Shown: positions 41,055-50,169 of the stretch, one piece after another
Position numbering within the stretch: the stretch's first letter is position 1
How the letters are laid out: every line of letters starts with the position of its first letter
Assembly (NCBI GenBank): GCA_963576725.1
Contig: OY755243.1
Coordinates: 41,215,243-41,279,242 of the forward strand
Source of the DNA: Azorinus chamasolen
Lineage: Eukaryota; Mollusca; Bivalvia; Cardiida; Solecurtidae
Reading direction: 5' to 3'
Length of the DNA: 64,000 bases
The notes under the pieces: model-generated
Databases searched by the model: none
Seen by the model: only the letters and a program-made list of their open reading frames with translations
Told to the model about the DNA's origin: nothing
Program-made: the position numbers and the translations under genes

Positions 41055-41358
41055 GACCCTGATCTTGGTCTGCTCTGTTTGCAAACGTGTTGAAATGTGT
41101 ATTTATGGAGTAAAGGGTTAAAACATAGTGCAAAGCCGTATTGATTCTGATGAGATACCAAGTTACTGTGTCGCATCTTGATGAAAACTGCACAAGTAAG
41201 AATAAAGAGTTAACCCTTTTTTCAGCAAACAGAGCAGACCCTGATCAGACGGTCCTATAGGAGACGGTCGCTATCTAGGAGAACTTCTTGGTGTCTATTT
41301 GGTTCTTAACCCTTTCCCTGTTTAACATTTATTCAAGATTTTATCATGTCATAAGCCA

Positions 41359-41559
41359 TTAACCATTTACTGCATAAATACACCTTTCTACGCTTTTGCA
41401 GAGTAGACCAAGATCAGACTATAGGAGCTTATAAATAATAAAGATATGACTATAGTTTCTGCCATAACAAAAATTGCATGTGTGCATATGCCATTATAAA
41501 TGCATGAAATTCATGATGTTATTATTTCTTATATGAATAGTCATGGAGTAAAGGGTTAA
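41359..41559 (-). mobile_element. TTAA-C type MITE
   Basis: TTAACCATTTACTGCATAAA start, hairpin partly lost, GGAGTAAAGGGTTAA end. Confidence 0.72.
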
Positions 41560-41586
41560 TATTTATGGACAGTGATCAGAACGTTG

Positions 41587-42030
41587 GTAAGGGATTTTTT
41601 TTCACCATGATGGTAGAACACCTGGATAGAACCACCAACCTACCACTAGCAAGCTGGAAGGCTTCCTCACATGAAAAATCCTAATACCCAGACCAGGATT
41701 CGAACCACAGTAGTGAGGGGCTAATTAGTGATTTCTAGTTGAGGACCTTAACCCTTTCCCTGTTCTATGTTTATTCCAAATTTCAATACCTACTGAATAT
41801 TCATTGACAAAGTAGTTACAATGAAATATGGAAGGTGGATCATTGTAGCCATTTTAGAAAGCAAAGAAACAGATATATCAAATTCCAATAGCAAACAGAG
41901 TAGACCCTGATCAGACGGCTCCTCTAGGAGCCGTCTGATCTGGGTCTACTCTGTTTGCAAATGCATGAAAACAAATGCGTGAAAACACGTTTATATGAGG
42001 GAAAGGGTTAACCACTTTACTACCCCTCCA
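41587..42030 (-). mobile_element. tRNA-related SINE, copy 2, split by a B-type MITE
   Basis: Read on -, CACTACTGTGGTTCGAATCC is a good pol III B box; TTTTTCATGTGAGGAAGCC and CCAGCTTGCTAGTGGTAGG match copy 1 at 29405. The tRNA-like head beyond about 41748 is interrupted. Confidence 0.68.
41748..42011 (+). mobile_element. TTAA-B type MITE nested in the SINE
   Basis: TTAACCCTTTCCCTGTTC start, CAGACCCTGATCAGACGG arm, CTCCTCTAGGAG core, a duplicated ATGCATGAAAACA, GGGAAAGGGTTAA end. Confidence 0.88.
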
Positions 42031-42206
42031 GTTTTTAAAGAAAAAATAGCATGAAGTTTACCCCTCAGGCCCTGGCAGATGTGTTTTTTTCTTAGGCCTA
42101 ACCATGGAATGCATTCAATCATCTGAGAAATTTGACCGAGGGTCATCATATGGAAATTAAGACATTCTATCTTTTCGCAGAGAACAGTTGCTGTGTATTT
42201 TAAAAC

Positions 42207-42616
42207 TTAACCCTTTACTCCAGGAATATTCATGTAAGAAATACATGTAACAATGCCATGAATATAAGTTAGATTCATTTTATTATGGCATATGAACACG
42301 GGAAATGTGGGCCAATGCAGAAACTGTAGTGTCATATATACAGTAAAACCTCACTATAATGGCCACTAAATTACATCAAATATTTTGTGTTAAAGGCAGG
42401 TGGCTGCTTCAAGCAAGGTGAAAGTAAAACAGAACGCTCCTTTAGGAGCGTTCTGTTTTGCTTTCACCTTGTTTGAAGCAGCCACCCGCCCTGAATGCCG
42501 ACTAATTACCACAATTTAGTGGCCGTTATAGAGGGGTTTTACTGTATTACAATTTCAAAAGCAAACAGGGCTCTATTCAAAGGCGTAGAAAGGCATATTC
42601 ATGGAGTAATGGGTTA
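42207..42616 (+). mobile_element. TTAA-C type MITE split by a D element
   Basis: TTAACCCTTTACTCCAGG start, CAGAAACTGTAGTGTCATA before the insert; AAAGCAAACAGGGCTC and GGAGTAATGGGTTAA after it. Confidence 0.82.
42341..42544 (+). mobile_element. D element nested in C
   Basis: CAGTAAAACCTCACTATAAT start, GAACGCTCCTTTAGGAGCG palindrome, AGAGGGGTTTTACTG end, flanked by TA on both sides. Confidence 0.88.
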
Positions 42617-42862
42617 ACCATTTCCCTATTCAGTATTCATGTAAGAAATAATGACATCATGAATATTTATTAGCTGATTTTTTACAATATAAACTTTTCA
42701 AGGGAATTTTTTGCTTTGACTAAAACTGTAGAATCAGATATATGTCATGTCACTAGCAAACAGAGCAGACCCTGATCAGACGGCTCCTATAGGAGCCATC
42801 AGATCTGGGTCTACTCTGTTTGCAAATGTGTGAAAAGGCGTATTCATGGAGTAAAGGGTTAA
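42613..42862 (+). mobile_element. C2-type MITE sharing TTAA with its neighbour
   Basis: TTAACCATTTCCCTATTCAG start, GCAGACCCTGATCAGACGG arm, CTCCTATAGGAG core, GGAGTAAAGGGTTAA end. Its left TTAA is the right TTAA of the preceding C-type element. Confidence 0.85.
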
Positions 42863-43143
42863 AGGAAATAGGCAGGAACCCTGTGATATGTCTCAAACAC
42901 ATTGAATTCAAAATTCCTTTATGGCTAATTAAATACTTTTGCACTGATTGATTGAAGACAATTTAACGATGATGGAAGATTCCACTTTAAAAGTGTGAAA
43001 TAAAATATACTGCGGCAACAGCTGGATTCCATAAAGCCATTGATGTTTGCTTCTAGATATGGCATATTTATTGAGTATTGCTACTACTGCTGTTACTGTA
43101 TATAATGAGTCACTAGTCAATGAAAGAACCAGTAATCTAGTGA

Positions 43144-43396
43144 TTAACCCTTTCCCTAATATAAACCACTTTTCAGGCATTTACAAAAAGTGTAGACCCA
43201 GATCAGACAGCTCCTATAGGAGCCGTCTGATTAGGGTCTGCTCTGTTTGCATTTGACATGATATAGATCTGATTCTAGTTTTTGTCAAATCAAAAAAATT
43301 CCTTGGAAATTTTACATTATAAAAATTCAGCTAATAAATATTCATGATGTCATTATTTCTTATATGAATAATGAACAGGGTCAGGGAAAGGGTTAA
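43144..43396 (-). mobile_element. C2-type MITE
   Basis: TTAACCCTTTCCCTAATAT start, GTAGACCCAGATCAGACAG, CTCCTATAGGAG core, CTGATTAGGGTCTGCTC, CAGGGAAAGGGTTAA end. Confidence 0.85.
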
Positions 43397-43611
43397 CCCA
43401 TTCCCTCATATTGACGACTCTGTAGAAATCACTTTGTGAAACCATTGTGATAAATAGAGCATTTGCTCCTATAGGAGCAAATGCTCTATTTATCACAATG
43501 GTTTCAAACTACAAAATTCTAAAATTTTCCTTTTCTCTAGTTAATGCTCCTTTTCGGTAGATTTATTCAAAGAGGTTGTATCTAAAAGTAGCCTATGAGG
43601 TAAAGGGTTAA
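43393..43611 (-). mobile_element. TTAA-A type MITE sharing TTAA with its neighbour
   Basis: TTAACCCATTCCCTCATATTG start, full palindrome, TATGAGGTAAAGGGTTAA end. Confidence 0.87.
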
Positions 43612-43779
43612 CCTACGCAACCAGTGTAGATCAAGATGACAGAGTTAATCAGGATCTTACCAGGACCCAAACTGTTTGACATTCATATTGAGTTCTTGAT
43701 GAGAATTTGATAAAAAAAATAAAAAAATTGTAGTAGACAATTTTTGCAGAAAATAGTACTTAGCATGCAAACAGTTATT

Positions 43780-43885
43780 TAAATGTACCTTAGATATTAT
43801 CTTTTAGGCAAATAGTGCAGAACCAGATTACTCTAGTCCTGAAGGAGTAATTTAATCAGGGTCTACACCAATTTCTATTCCATAC
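43780..43885 (+). mobile_element. H-like hairpin fragment
   Basis: GGCAAATAGTGCAGAACC, GATTACTCTAGTCCTGAAGG, AGTAATTTAATCAGGGTC. Confidence 0.4.
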
Positions 43886-43892
43886 GTTTCAT

Positions 43893-44128
43893 TTAACCCT
43901 TTCGTATATATAAACACCTTTGCAGAGTAGACCCAGATCAAATGACTCCAGTAGAAGTAGCCAGATCAGGGTCTGCTCTGTTGGCTTATGAAATTATAAC
44001 AGATCTGACTCTACAGTTTCTTTCAATATTGAAATATCCTGCGTGTCTATATCATTTAAAAAATTCAGCTAATAAATATTCATAATGTCATTATTTCTTA
44101 CATGAATATGCAACAGGGAAAGGGTTCA
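43893..44128 (-). mobile_element. C2-type MITE
   Basis: TTAACCCTTTCGTATATATA start, GTAGACCCAGATCAAATGAC, CAGATCAGGGTCTGCTC, CAACAGGGAAAGGGTT end. Confidence 0.75.
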
Positions 44129-44156
44129 GGTTATGAAAATGGTGCAGTCTCGTAAC

Positions 44157-44378
44157 TTATCCCTTTCCTCTATAAATATGCCTTTCTACGCCTCATTAAA
44201 AGTCATTTTATGAAACTAAATCAAGCATTTGCTCCTATAGGAGCAAATGCTGTATTTATCACAATGGTTTCAAATTACAAAATTCTAAAAAAAATCCTTT
44301 TCTCTAGTTGATGCTCCTTTTTGGTAGATGCATCCAAAGAGGTTGGATCTAAAAATAGCCTAATGAGGAAAGGGTTAA
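44157..44378 (-). mobile_element. TTAA-A type MITE
   Basis: TTATCCCTTTCCTCTATAA start, GCATTTGCTCC-TATA-GGAGC palindrome, GAGGAAAGGGTTAA end. It finishes 58 bp before the acceptor of ST2 exon 3, in the same orientation as the A element before ST1 exon 3. Confidence 0.82.
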
Positions 44379-44436
44379 TGGGTTCTTACTATTTAAAAAA
44401 TATGATTTTTACCATTTGTTTTGTCATTATGTATAG

Positions 44437-45198
44437 GTTATACTACAGAAGATGGCAAAATATTCAGAAGTTGTTCAGCATCATTGCAAAGAGTTACGAG
44501 CCCGCGGTTTATTTAAATACAAAGAAGATGATCCTGATGCCGCAGACAACGTTAACCTGTTGGTGTCAGACAAGTACAAGTTTATGACCTGCAAAGCTGC
44601 AGGTGTGGCCGGATCTAATATTCATCGCATTGTGTATTCGCTGCAAAATAACATTAAAGACGCCAATGTTGTAACATCAGCAGTAGCCAAAAAGCAAGTT
44701 TCAGACTTGATGTTGAATTCCTATGATGATGAAAAGGAAAAAATCAAAAGATTAGAACACTATACGAAATTCATGCTGGTTCGTGATCCACTTGAAAGGG
44801 TTCTGTCCGCATACAGAGCTCAGCAGCCCCAAACACTATGGTCTGGAGCTATACAACCAAACTTTAAGAGTTATTTATCTCACTATCTGAATGCAGATCA
44901 CCCAATGGTGCCGCCTTGGAGGGAGGTCTGGAAATTGTGCAACCCTTGTGAAATAAAATACGACTACATTGTGCCTTTAGAAGTTTTTAAAAAAGGAATC
45001 ACAGCCATATTGTCAGAACTAAAAGTCCCGAATATGACTTTGCCAACACGAGACGGGACAAACTATTCAGTGAAGAGCAGTCAACAAATGACCAATCTGT
45101 TCTATAATAAACACATCCCACTGACTATGAGACAAAATCTTAGAGAAAAGTGCAAAATTGATTATTTTTTATTCTATGAAAAAAGGTATTTCAAGTGA
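44437..45198 (+). CDS. ST2 exon 3: sulfotransferase domain, altered PAPS loop
   Basis: Acceptor ATTATGTATAG, phase 0; starts VILQKMAKYSEVVQHHCKEL and ends with TGA at 45196-45198 (253 residues; whole protein 306). It aligns end to end with ST1 exon 3: LLVSDKYKFMTCKAAGVAGS (5' loop), TKFMLVRDPLERVLSAYR (3' loop, Arg about 169), WREVWKLCNPCEIKYDYI. The 5' loop reads CKAAGVAGSN where ST1 has CKAAKVGGTN, so the Lys that contacts the 5'-phosphosulfate in this family is Gly (about residue 109) and the Thr is Ser. The reading frame is otherwise intact. It may be inactive, have shifted chemistry, or use a nearby Lys. Confidence 0.86.
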   Translation, partial: VILQKMAKYSEVVQHHCKELRARGLFKYKEDDPDAADNVNLLVSDKYKFMTCKAAGVAGSNIHRIVYSLQNNIKDANVVTSAVAKKQVSDLMLNSYDDEKEKIKRLEHYTKFMLVRDPLERVLSAYRAQQPQTLWSGAIQPNFKSYLSHYLNADHPMVPPWREVWKLCNPCEIKYDYIVPLEVFKKGITAILSELKVPNMTLPTRDGTNYSVKSSQQMTNLFYNKHIPLTMRQNLREKCKIDYFLFYEKRYFK

Positions 45199-45420
45199 TA
45201 TTTTTCTACTACATGTTATTATACATGTCTTATTTGGTCATAACTTATTTATATGGTATAGTAAAATGCTGTTATTTGACATCTAATTTTCCTTCTCCAC
45301 CATTTTGTAAAGCTGAATAATTCTATTTTGATGACTTCAAATTATACTGACAGAAGCGAATAGTGTAGACGCAGATCAGACTGCTTCTTTGCTTATGTTT
45401 ACTAAAAGACCGAAAACAAT

Positions 45421-45619
45421 TACAGTAAAACCTCTCTATAACGACCACTAAATTACATAAAATATTTTGTGCTAAAGGCAGATGGCTGCTTAAAGCAAGG
45501 TGAAAGTAACACAAAGTAACAAGTTCTGTTTTACTTTCACCTTGCTTTAAGCAGCCACCTGCCATAAATACCAACTAATTAACACAATTTAGTGGCCGTT
45601 ATAGAGAGGTTTTACTGTA
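45421..45619 (+). mobile_element. D element
   Basis: TACAGTAAAACCTCTCTATAA start, AAGCAAGGTGAAAGTAAC arm with a damaged centre (CTCCTATAGGAG lost), GAGAGGTTTTACTGTA end. Confidence 0.82.
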
Positions 45620-45641
45620 TAAATAACTCTTTCAATGTGGG

Positions 45642-46077
45642 TAACCCTTTCAGTATGGGAAACGAGTTGCTAATGTCTATAGTCTGTAGACTCAGATGAG
45701 TGCTCCTAGTGGAACATATTCATCACTGCACTTTTCTTTAACAAAACAAGACGTGTTTATGAAACACTATGCCCCGACCTTTGACCCTGAAGGATGACCT
45801 TGACCTTTGACACATGGACCAGGGAGTTGAACGGGACACATTTTCTTTGTGTGGTGAACATTTGTGCCAGGTTATTTTGAAATCCATTCACAGATAAAAA
45901 CGTTATAAAAGGGACACAAACTTTGGGACGGACGGACAGATGGAAGGACAGACAGACAATGTGATTACTATATGTCCGCCCTTGGGGGCCATAAAAATAA
46001 TCCCATCCCTAAATATTCATGGTGAGCTTGACCTGCTTGAAATTCTGGAATAGTCCATTTGAAACTTCAGTGTTGAA
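45642..46077 (-). mobile_element. E-type MITE split by a composite repeat
   Basis: GTAACCCTTTCAGTATGGG, ACTCAGATGAGTGCTCCTAG, TTTTCTTTAAC, then insert, then ATCCCTAAATATTCATGGTG and TGGAATAGTCCATTTG. Confidence 0.65.
45746..46006 (-). repeat. Composite repeat nested in E
   Basis: ACAAGACGTGTTTATGAAAC, CTATGCCCCGACCTTTGACC, GGACGGACGGACAGATGG, ends GGGGGCCATAAAAA. It is a reverse copy of the class at 7817-8046. Confidence 0.75.
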
Positions 46078-46249
46078 AGTCCTTTCTCTAATGAACATTT
46101 ATGAGTAAATTGAGCACATCATGAATATTCTTAATACTCAAAATGTAAAATTTTCCATGAAACTTTCGGCCTAATCAAAAACAGCAGGACCAGAACTACA
46201 AAGTTTGCATAGGCGTTACAACATGGGATAAGGGTAAAAATAGATGGAA

Positions 46250-46455
46250 TTTGGCATGAATATTCATGGGAGTAAAAGGGGTGGAATTAGGCATGAATAT
46301 TCATGGAGTAAAGGGTGGAATTAGGCATGAATATTCATGGAGTAAAGGGTGGAATTAGGCATGAATATTCATGGAGTAAAGGGTGGAATTAGGCATGAAT
46401 ATTCATGGAGTAAAGGGTGGAATTAGGCATGAATATTCATGGAGTAAAGGGATGG
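46250..46455 (+). repeat. 34 bp minisatellite built from a MITE terminus
   Basis: Six units of GGAATTAGGCATGAATATTC plus ATGGAGTAAAGGGT. The second half is the right end of a C-type element (ATTCATGGAGTAAAGGG). Units start near 46254, 46291, 46325, 46359, 46393 and 46427. Confidence 0.92.
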
Positions 46456-46730
46456 AGAAAGGGCCAGCAAGATGAAAACTTATTATAATCAACTGTTTGA
46501 ATGGAACAAAAAACCAATAATAAAGAACTGAATGTATTAAATGTGAAAAAACCCGAACCCACCCCACCCCCAGCAAGCACCACATGCCGGTGCCACTATT
46601 TTTGTAATGTGATAATTTTATTGGTCTTGATGTTGCGGCAAAGGTTAGTTTTCTCTATGATCATTACTTTGAAATTCATAAAGTATTAAGATTGAAACCT
46701 GAAAAAAATGTTGCATGTAGATGCAAAAAC
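46456..46730. other. No recognised feature
   Basis: Includes a short CCCACCCCACCCCC tract near 46560; no gene seen. Confidence 0.4.
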
Positions 46731-46735
46731 TTGTT

Positions 46736-46988
46736 TTAACCCATAATCTAATACATGCCTTGCAAACAGAGTAGACCCAGATCAGTTTGCTCCTGTACAA
46801 GCTGTTTGAAAATGTGATTCCTATAGCGCTCCTGCATTTTCAATGCAGGGCCCTAATACTATAGATTATCATTCCAAAGTTTCTGCCATGGCCAGACACT
46901 CATGTGGTAATATACAAATTAATCTAATTAATATTCTTGTCATCAATTCTTTAAAATACCTGAATATTCATGGTTTAAAGGGTTTATA
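46736..46988 (-). mobile_element. C-type MITE with disrupted hairpin
   Basis: TTAACCCATAATCTAATAC start, GTAGACCCAGATCAGTTTGC, an inserted CTGCATTTTCAATGCAGGGC, GCCATGGCCAG, CATGGTTTAAAGGGTTTA end. Confidence 0.65.
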
Positions 46989-47093
46989 ATGAAGAGACCA
47001 ATTTATGGATAAATATTCTTTCGGGAAATTTTACAGGACGGACATATGTGCAGATGGACAAGGGTAAAATTTAACACTCCCCGCCCCCTTCGC

Positions 47094-47685
47094 TTAACCC
47101 TTTCCCTCATATAAACGTGTTTTCACGCATCTGCAAACAGAGTAGACCCAGATCAGATGGCTCCTAGAGGAGCCGTCTGATCAGGGTCTGCTCTGTTTGC
47201 TAATGGACTTTGATAGCTATGTTTCTTTACTTTCTAAAATGGCTACAATATTCCACCTTCAATATTTGATTACAGGGCTTTTTCTGACCATTTTGGGAAC
47301 ATGACCCGTACCCCTAGCATTGGGAATTTTTTGCGTCGTTTTAACAAAATTGGGAAAATAGAACTTTTTGCAACAAATCTTTTAGCATTTTACACCATTA
47401 AATGATGTTCTGTTCCAATCAAATAATGCACAAATACCTTGTGGACCTCAAAAATGGGCAATTAGATGACATATGAATACTTTTTGCCTCTTTATTACAT
47501 TTTAGTCTTTTGAATGGGAATTTTTTCCTTCAAATTGGGAAAAAACCATACTTTTTGCCATTGGGAATATAGCCTATAAACGGCTATAAAATCGACCGAA
47601 AAAAAGCCCTGGATTATAATTATATTTTCCATGAATATTCAGGTATTGAAATTTGGACTAAATATAGAACAGGGAAAGGGTTTAA
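47094..47685 (-). mobile_element. TTAA-B type MITE split by a hAT-like element
   Basis: TTAACCCTTTCCCTCATATA start, GACCCAGATCAGATGG arm, CTCCTAGAGGAG core, CTGATCAGGGTCTGCTC; after the insert TATTTTCCATGAATATTCAG and AACAGGGAAAGGGTTTAA. Confidence 0.82.
47273..47611. mobile_element. hAT-like MITE nested in B
   Basis: Inverted ends CAGGGCTTTTTCTGACC and GACCGAAAAAAAGCCCTG. Flanked by an exact GATTA direct repeat (47268-47272 and 47612-47616); the unoccupied B sequence elsewhere reads CATTA once. Interior is AT-rich with TTGGGAA motifs and no coding capacity. Confidence 0.78.
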
Positions 47686-47719
47686 AGGCGGGGGCATAAA
47701 AAAAATGGCAAATGCTTAT

Positions 47720-47940
47720 TTAAGCCTTACCTGATAAATATTCATGTAAGAAATAACACCATGAATATTAATTAGATGAATTTTTATACTACAATATGAA
47801 CAAGAAATTTTGGGCCATGGCAGAAACTGTAGAATAAGATCTACAATGTATACTATTCCTAAGCAAACGGAGCAGACATTGATCAGACAGTTCCTACAGA
47901 CACTATCTGATCTGGGTCTACTGTTTTCAGTAAAGGGTTA
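47720..47940 (+). mobile_element. TTAA-C type MITE
   Basis: TTAAGCCTTACCTGATAAAT start, GGCCATGGCAGAAACTG, CAGACATTGATCAGACAG arm, CTGATCTGGGTCTACTG arm, CAGTAAAGGGTTA end. Confidence 0.75.
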
Positions 47941-48229
47941 CTTGTTTGATATCAAGGTTCTACTGTACATGTACTTACAATATTTAGGCAGAACATATCA
48001 AAATGACACAACTATTTTCTGATCATTTACTTATCACATGATACATACTATACCATGGCATTGCGGTGTCAACATGACAGAATACTTAAATAAATGACAA
48101 GCACTTCACAAGGACCAAAGACGAGACTGCTTACATAACATCATTCATACCACATTCAACAATAACAACCAGATGGGACAACTTACAGAAGAACATCCAA
48201 GGGCTTAGCCCAAACTGTTGTACCCTATC
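47941..48229. other. No recognised feature
   Basis: Unique sequence; the short frames here look like chance. Confidence 0.4.
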
Positions 48230-48458
48230 TTAACCCATTACCTCATAGGCTATTTTTAGATACGACCTCTTTGAATAAATCTACCGAAAGGGAGCATTAA
48301 CTAGAGAAAAGGAAAATTTTAGAATTTTTTAGCTTGAAACCATTGTGATAAATAGAGCATTTGCTCCTATAGGAGCAAATGCTCTATTTATCACAATGGT
48401 TTCACAAAGTGACTTTTACAGAGTGGTCAAAAGTCGTCAATATGAGGGAATGGGTTAA
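48230..48458 (+). mobile_element. TTAA-A type MITE
   Basis: TTAACCCATTACCTCATAGG start, full GAGCATTTGCTCC-TATA-GGAGC palindrome, TATGAGGGAATGGGTTAA end. Confidence 0.88.
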
Positions 48459-48678
48459 CCCTCTACCTCATCAATATTCATGTGAGAAATAATTACATCA
48501 GGAATATTAATTACATTATGTTTTATAATGGCACATGGAGACACAAATGTTTGTCCATAGCAGAATCATATCTATATCTTGAGCAAACAGAGCAGACCCT
48601 GATCAGATGGCTCCTACAGGAGCCCTCTGATCTGGGTCTACTCTGTTTGCAAAGGTGTATTCATGGAGTAAAGAGTTA
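48455..48678 (+). mobile_element. TTAA-C type MITE sharing TTAA on both sides
   Basis: TTAACCCTCTACCTCATC start, GCAGACCCTGATCAGATGG arm, CTCCTACAGGAG core, GGAGTAAAGAGTTAA end. Confidence 0.85.
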
Positions 48679-49165
48679 ACCCTTAACCTCATGAATATTT
48701 ATACAAGAAATTCATGACTTCATAAACTGATTTTTTTTTTATAACAACCAATAAATAAAGAACTTTTGCCCATGGCAGAAACTGTAGAAATAAATCTGTT
48801 TTTCTTAACCCTTTCCCTCATATAAACATGTTTTCATGCATTTGCAAACAGAGAAGACCCAGATCAGACGGCTCCTAGAGGAGCCGTCTGATCAGGGTCT
48901 GCTCCGTTTGCTTATAAAATTTGATAGATCTGTTTCTTTACTTTCTAACATGTCTACAATGTTCCACCTTCCATATTTCTTTATAACTATTTTACTAATG
49001 AATATCCAGTAGGTACTGAAAACTGGTCTAAAAACAGAACAGGGAAAGAGTTAAGCAAACTGAGCAGACCAAAACTAGACTACTTCAACAGCGGCAGTCT
49101 GATCTAAATCTACTGGTTGCAAAGGTACAGAACGGCATCTCTATGAGGTAAAGGACTAGACATTC
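48675..49165 (+). mobile_element. TTAA-C type MITE split by a B-type MITE
   Basis: TTAACCCTTAACCTCATG start, CCCATGGCAGAAACTGTAG, CTGTTTTTCTTAA; after the insert TTAAGCAAACTGAGCAGACC and ATGAGGTAAAGGA. Confidence 0.72.
48805..49054 (-). mobile_element. TTAA-B type MITE nested in C
   Basis: TTAACCCTTTCCCTCATATA start, GACCCAGATCAGACGG arm, CTCCTAGAGGAG core, CTGATCAGGGTCTGCTC, CAGGGAAAGAGTTAA end. Confidence 0.87.
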
Positions 49166-49284
49166 AGACAAGTAAACAGACAAACTTAGGCAAAACAGAA
49201 CAGACAGAGATCAGGCTCTACACTATTTGCTACTATGCCAGTCTTATTCAGTTATCAAAATGGTGCCAAGTGGTAATTCAGCTT

Positions 49285-49450
49285 CAACCATTTACTTCAT
49301 ATATACATGTATGCCTGTTTTTGCACAAAGAGTTGACCAAGACCAGACGACTCCTGTCTGATCAGGGCCTGCTGTTTGCCTATGAAATAATATAAATTAT
49401 CGTTTTAAATTATACTATGATGAAAAAAATTCCAAGTCAATGTAACATTA
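49285..49450 (-). mobile_element. C2-type MITE remnant
   Basis: CAACCATTTACTTCATATATA, TTGACCAAGACCAGACG, CTGATCAGGGCCTGCTG. Confidence 0.5.
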
Positions 49451-49634
49451 TAAAAATTAATCAAGTTATTATTCAATTAGCTGTATTTTTACAGTAACAT
49501 ATGAACATAGGAATATTTAACAGAGACAGAAAGTGTAGAACAATATCTATATTATTTCATAAGCAATTATTTGCAAAGGAGTGGACAAGGATCAGACAGC
49601 TCCTGTAAGAGCTGTCTGTTCAGTTTGCTTAAAA

Positions 49635-49843
49635 ATACAATAAAACCTCTCTATAACGACCACTTAATTACATCAAGTATTTTGTGTTAAAGGCAGGTGG
49701 CTGCTTAAATCAAGGTGAAAGTAAAACAGAACGCTCCTATAGGAGCATTCTGTTTTACTTTCACCTTGCTTTAAGCAGCCACCTGTCCGAAATACCAACT
49801 AATTAACACAATTTAGTGGTCGTTATAGAGAGGTTTTACTGTA
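49635..49843 (+). mobile_element. D element nested in C (first)
   Basis: TACAATAAAACCTCTCTATAA start, GAACGCTCCTATAGGAGC palindrome, GAGAGGTTTTACTGTA end. Confidence 0.87.
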
Positions 49844-49961
49844 ATATAAATCCGATTCTACAGATTCTGCCAAGGTAAATATTCCATTCTTTATTGTGCC
49901 ATCATAAAAATTAAGCTAATTAATACTTATACTGTGATTATTTCTTTCATGAATATTCAGG

Positions 49962-50169
49962 TACAGTAAAACCTCTCTATAATGGACACTAAATTGTGTT
50001 AATTAGTTGGTACTTAGGGCAGGTGGCTGCTTAAAGCAAGGTGAAAGTAAAACAGAACCCTCCTATAGGAGCGTTCTGTTTTACTTTCACCTTGCTTTAA
50101 GCAACCACCTGCCTTTAACACAAAATACTTGATGTAATTTAGTGGCTGTTATAGAGAGGTTTTACTGTA
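49962..50169 (+). mobile_element. D element nested in C (second)
   Basis: TACAGTAAAACCTCTCTATAA start, ACCCTCCTATAGGAGCG palindrome, GAGAGGTTTTACTGTA end. Removing it and one TA restores the C-type end GGTAAATGGTTAA. Confidence 0.9.

Larger units (their letters stand above)
40262..41121 (+). mobile_element. TTAA-C type MITE carrying three nested insertions
   Basis: Host pieces: CCCCTTTATTGCATGAATA (40262-40285), TTAATGTAAGAAGTAATGAC (40512-40590), ACCAATACAAAAAGTGTAG (40822-40886) and GACCCTGATCTTGGTCTGC (41055-41121, end GGAGTAAAGGGTTAA). Removing the inserts restores the C-type order. Confidence 0.82.
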
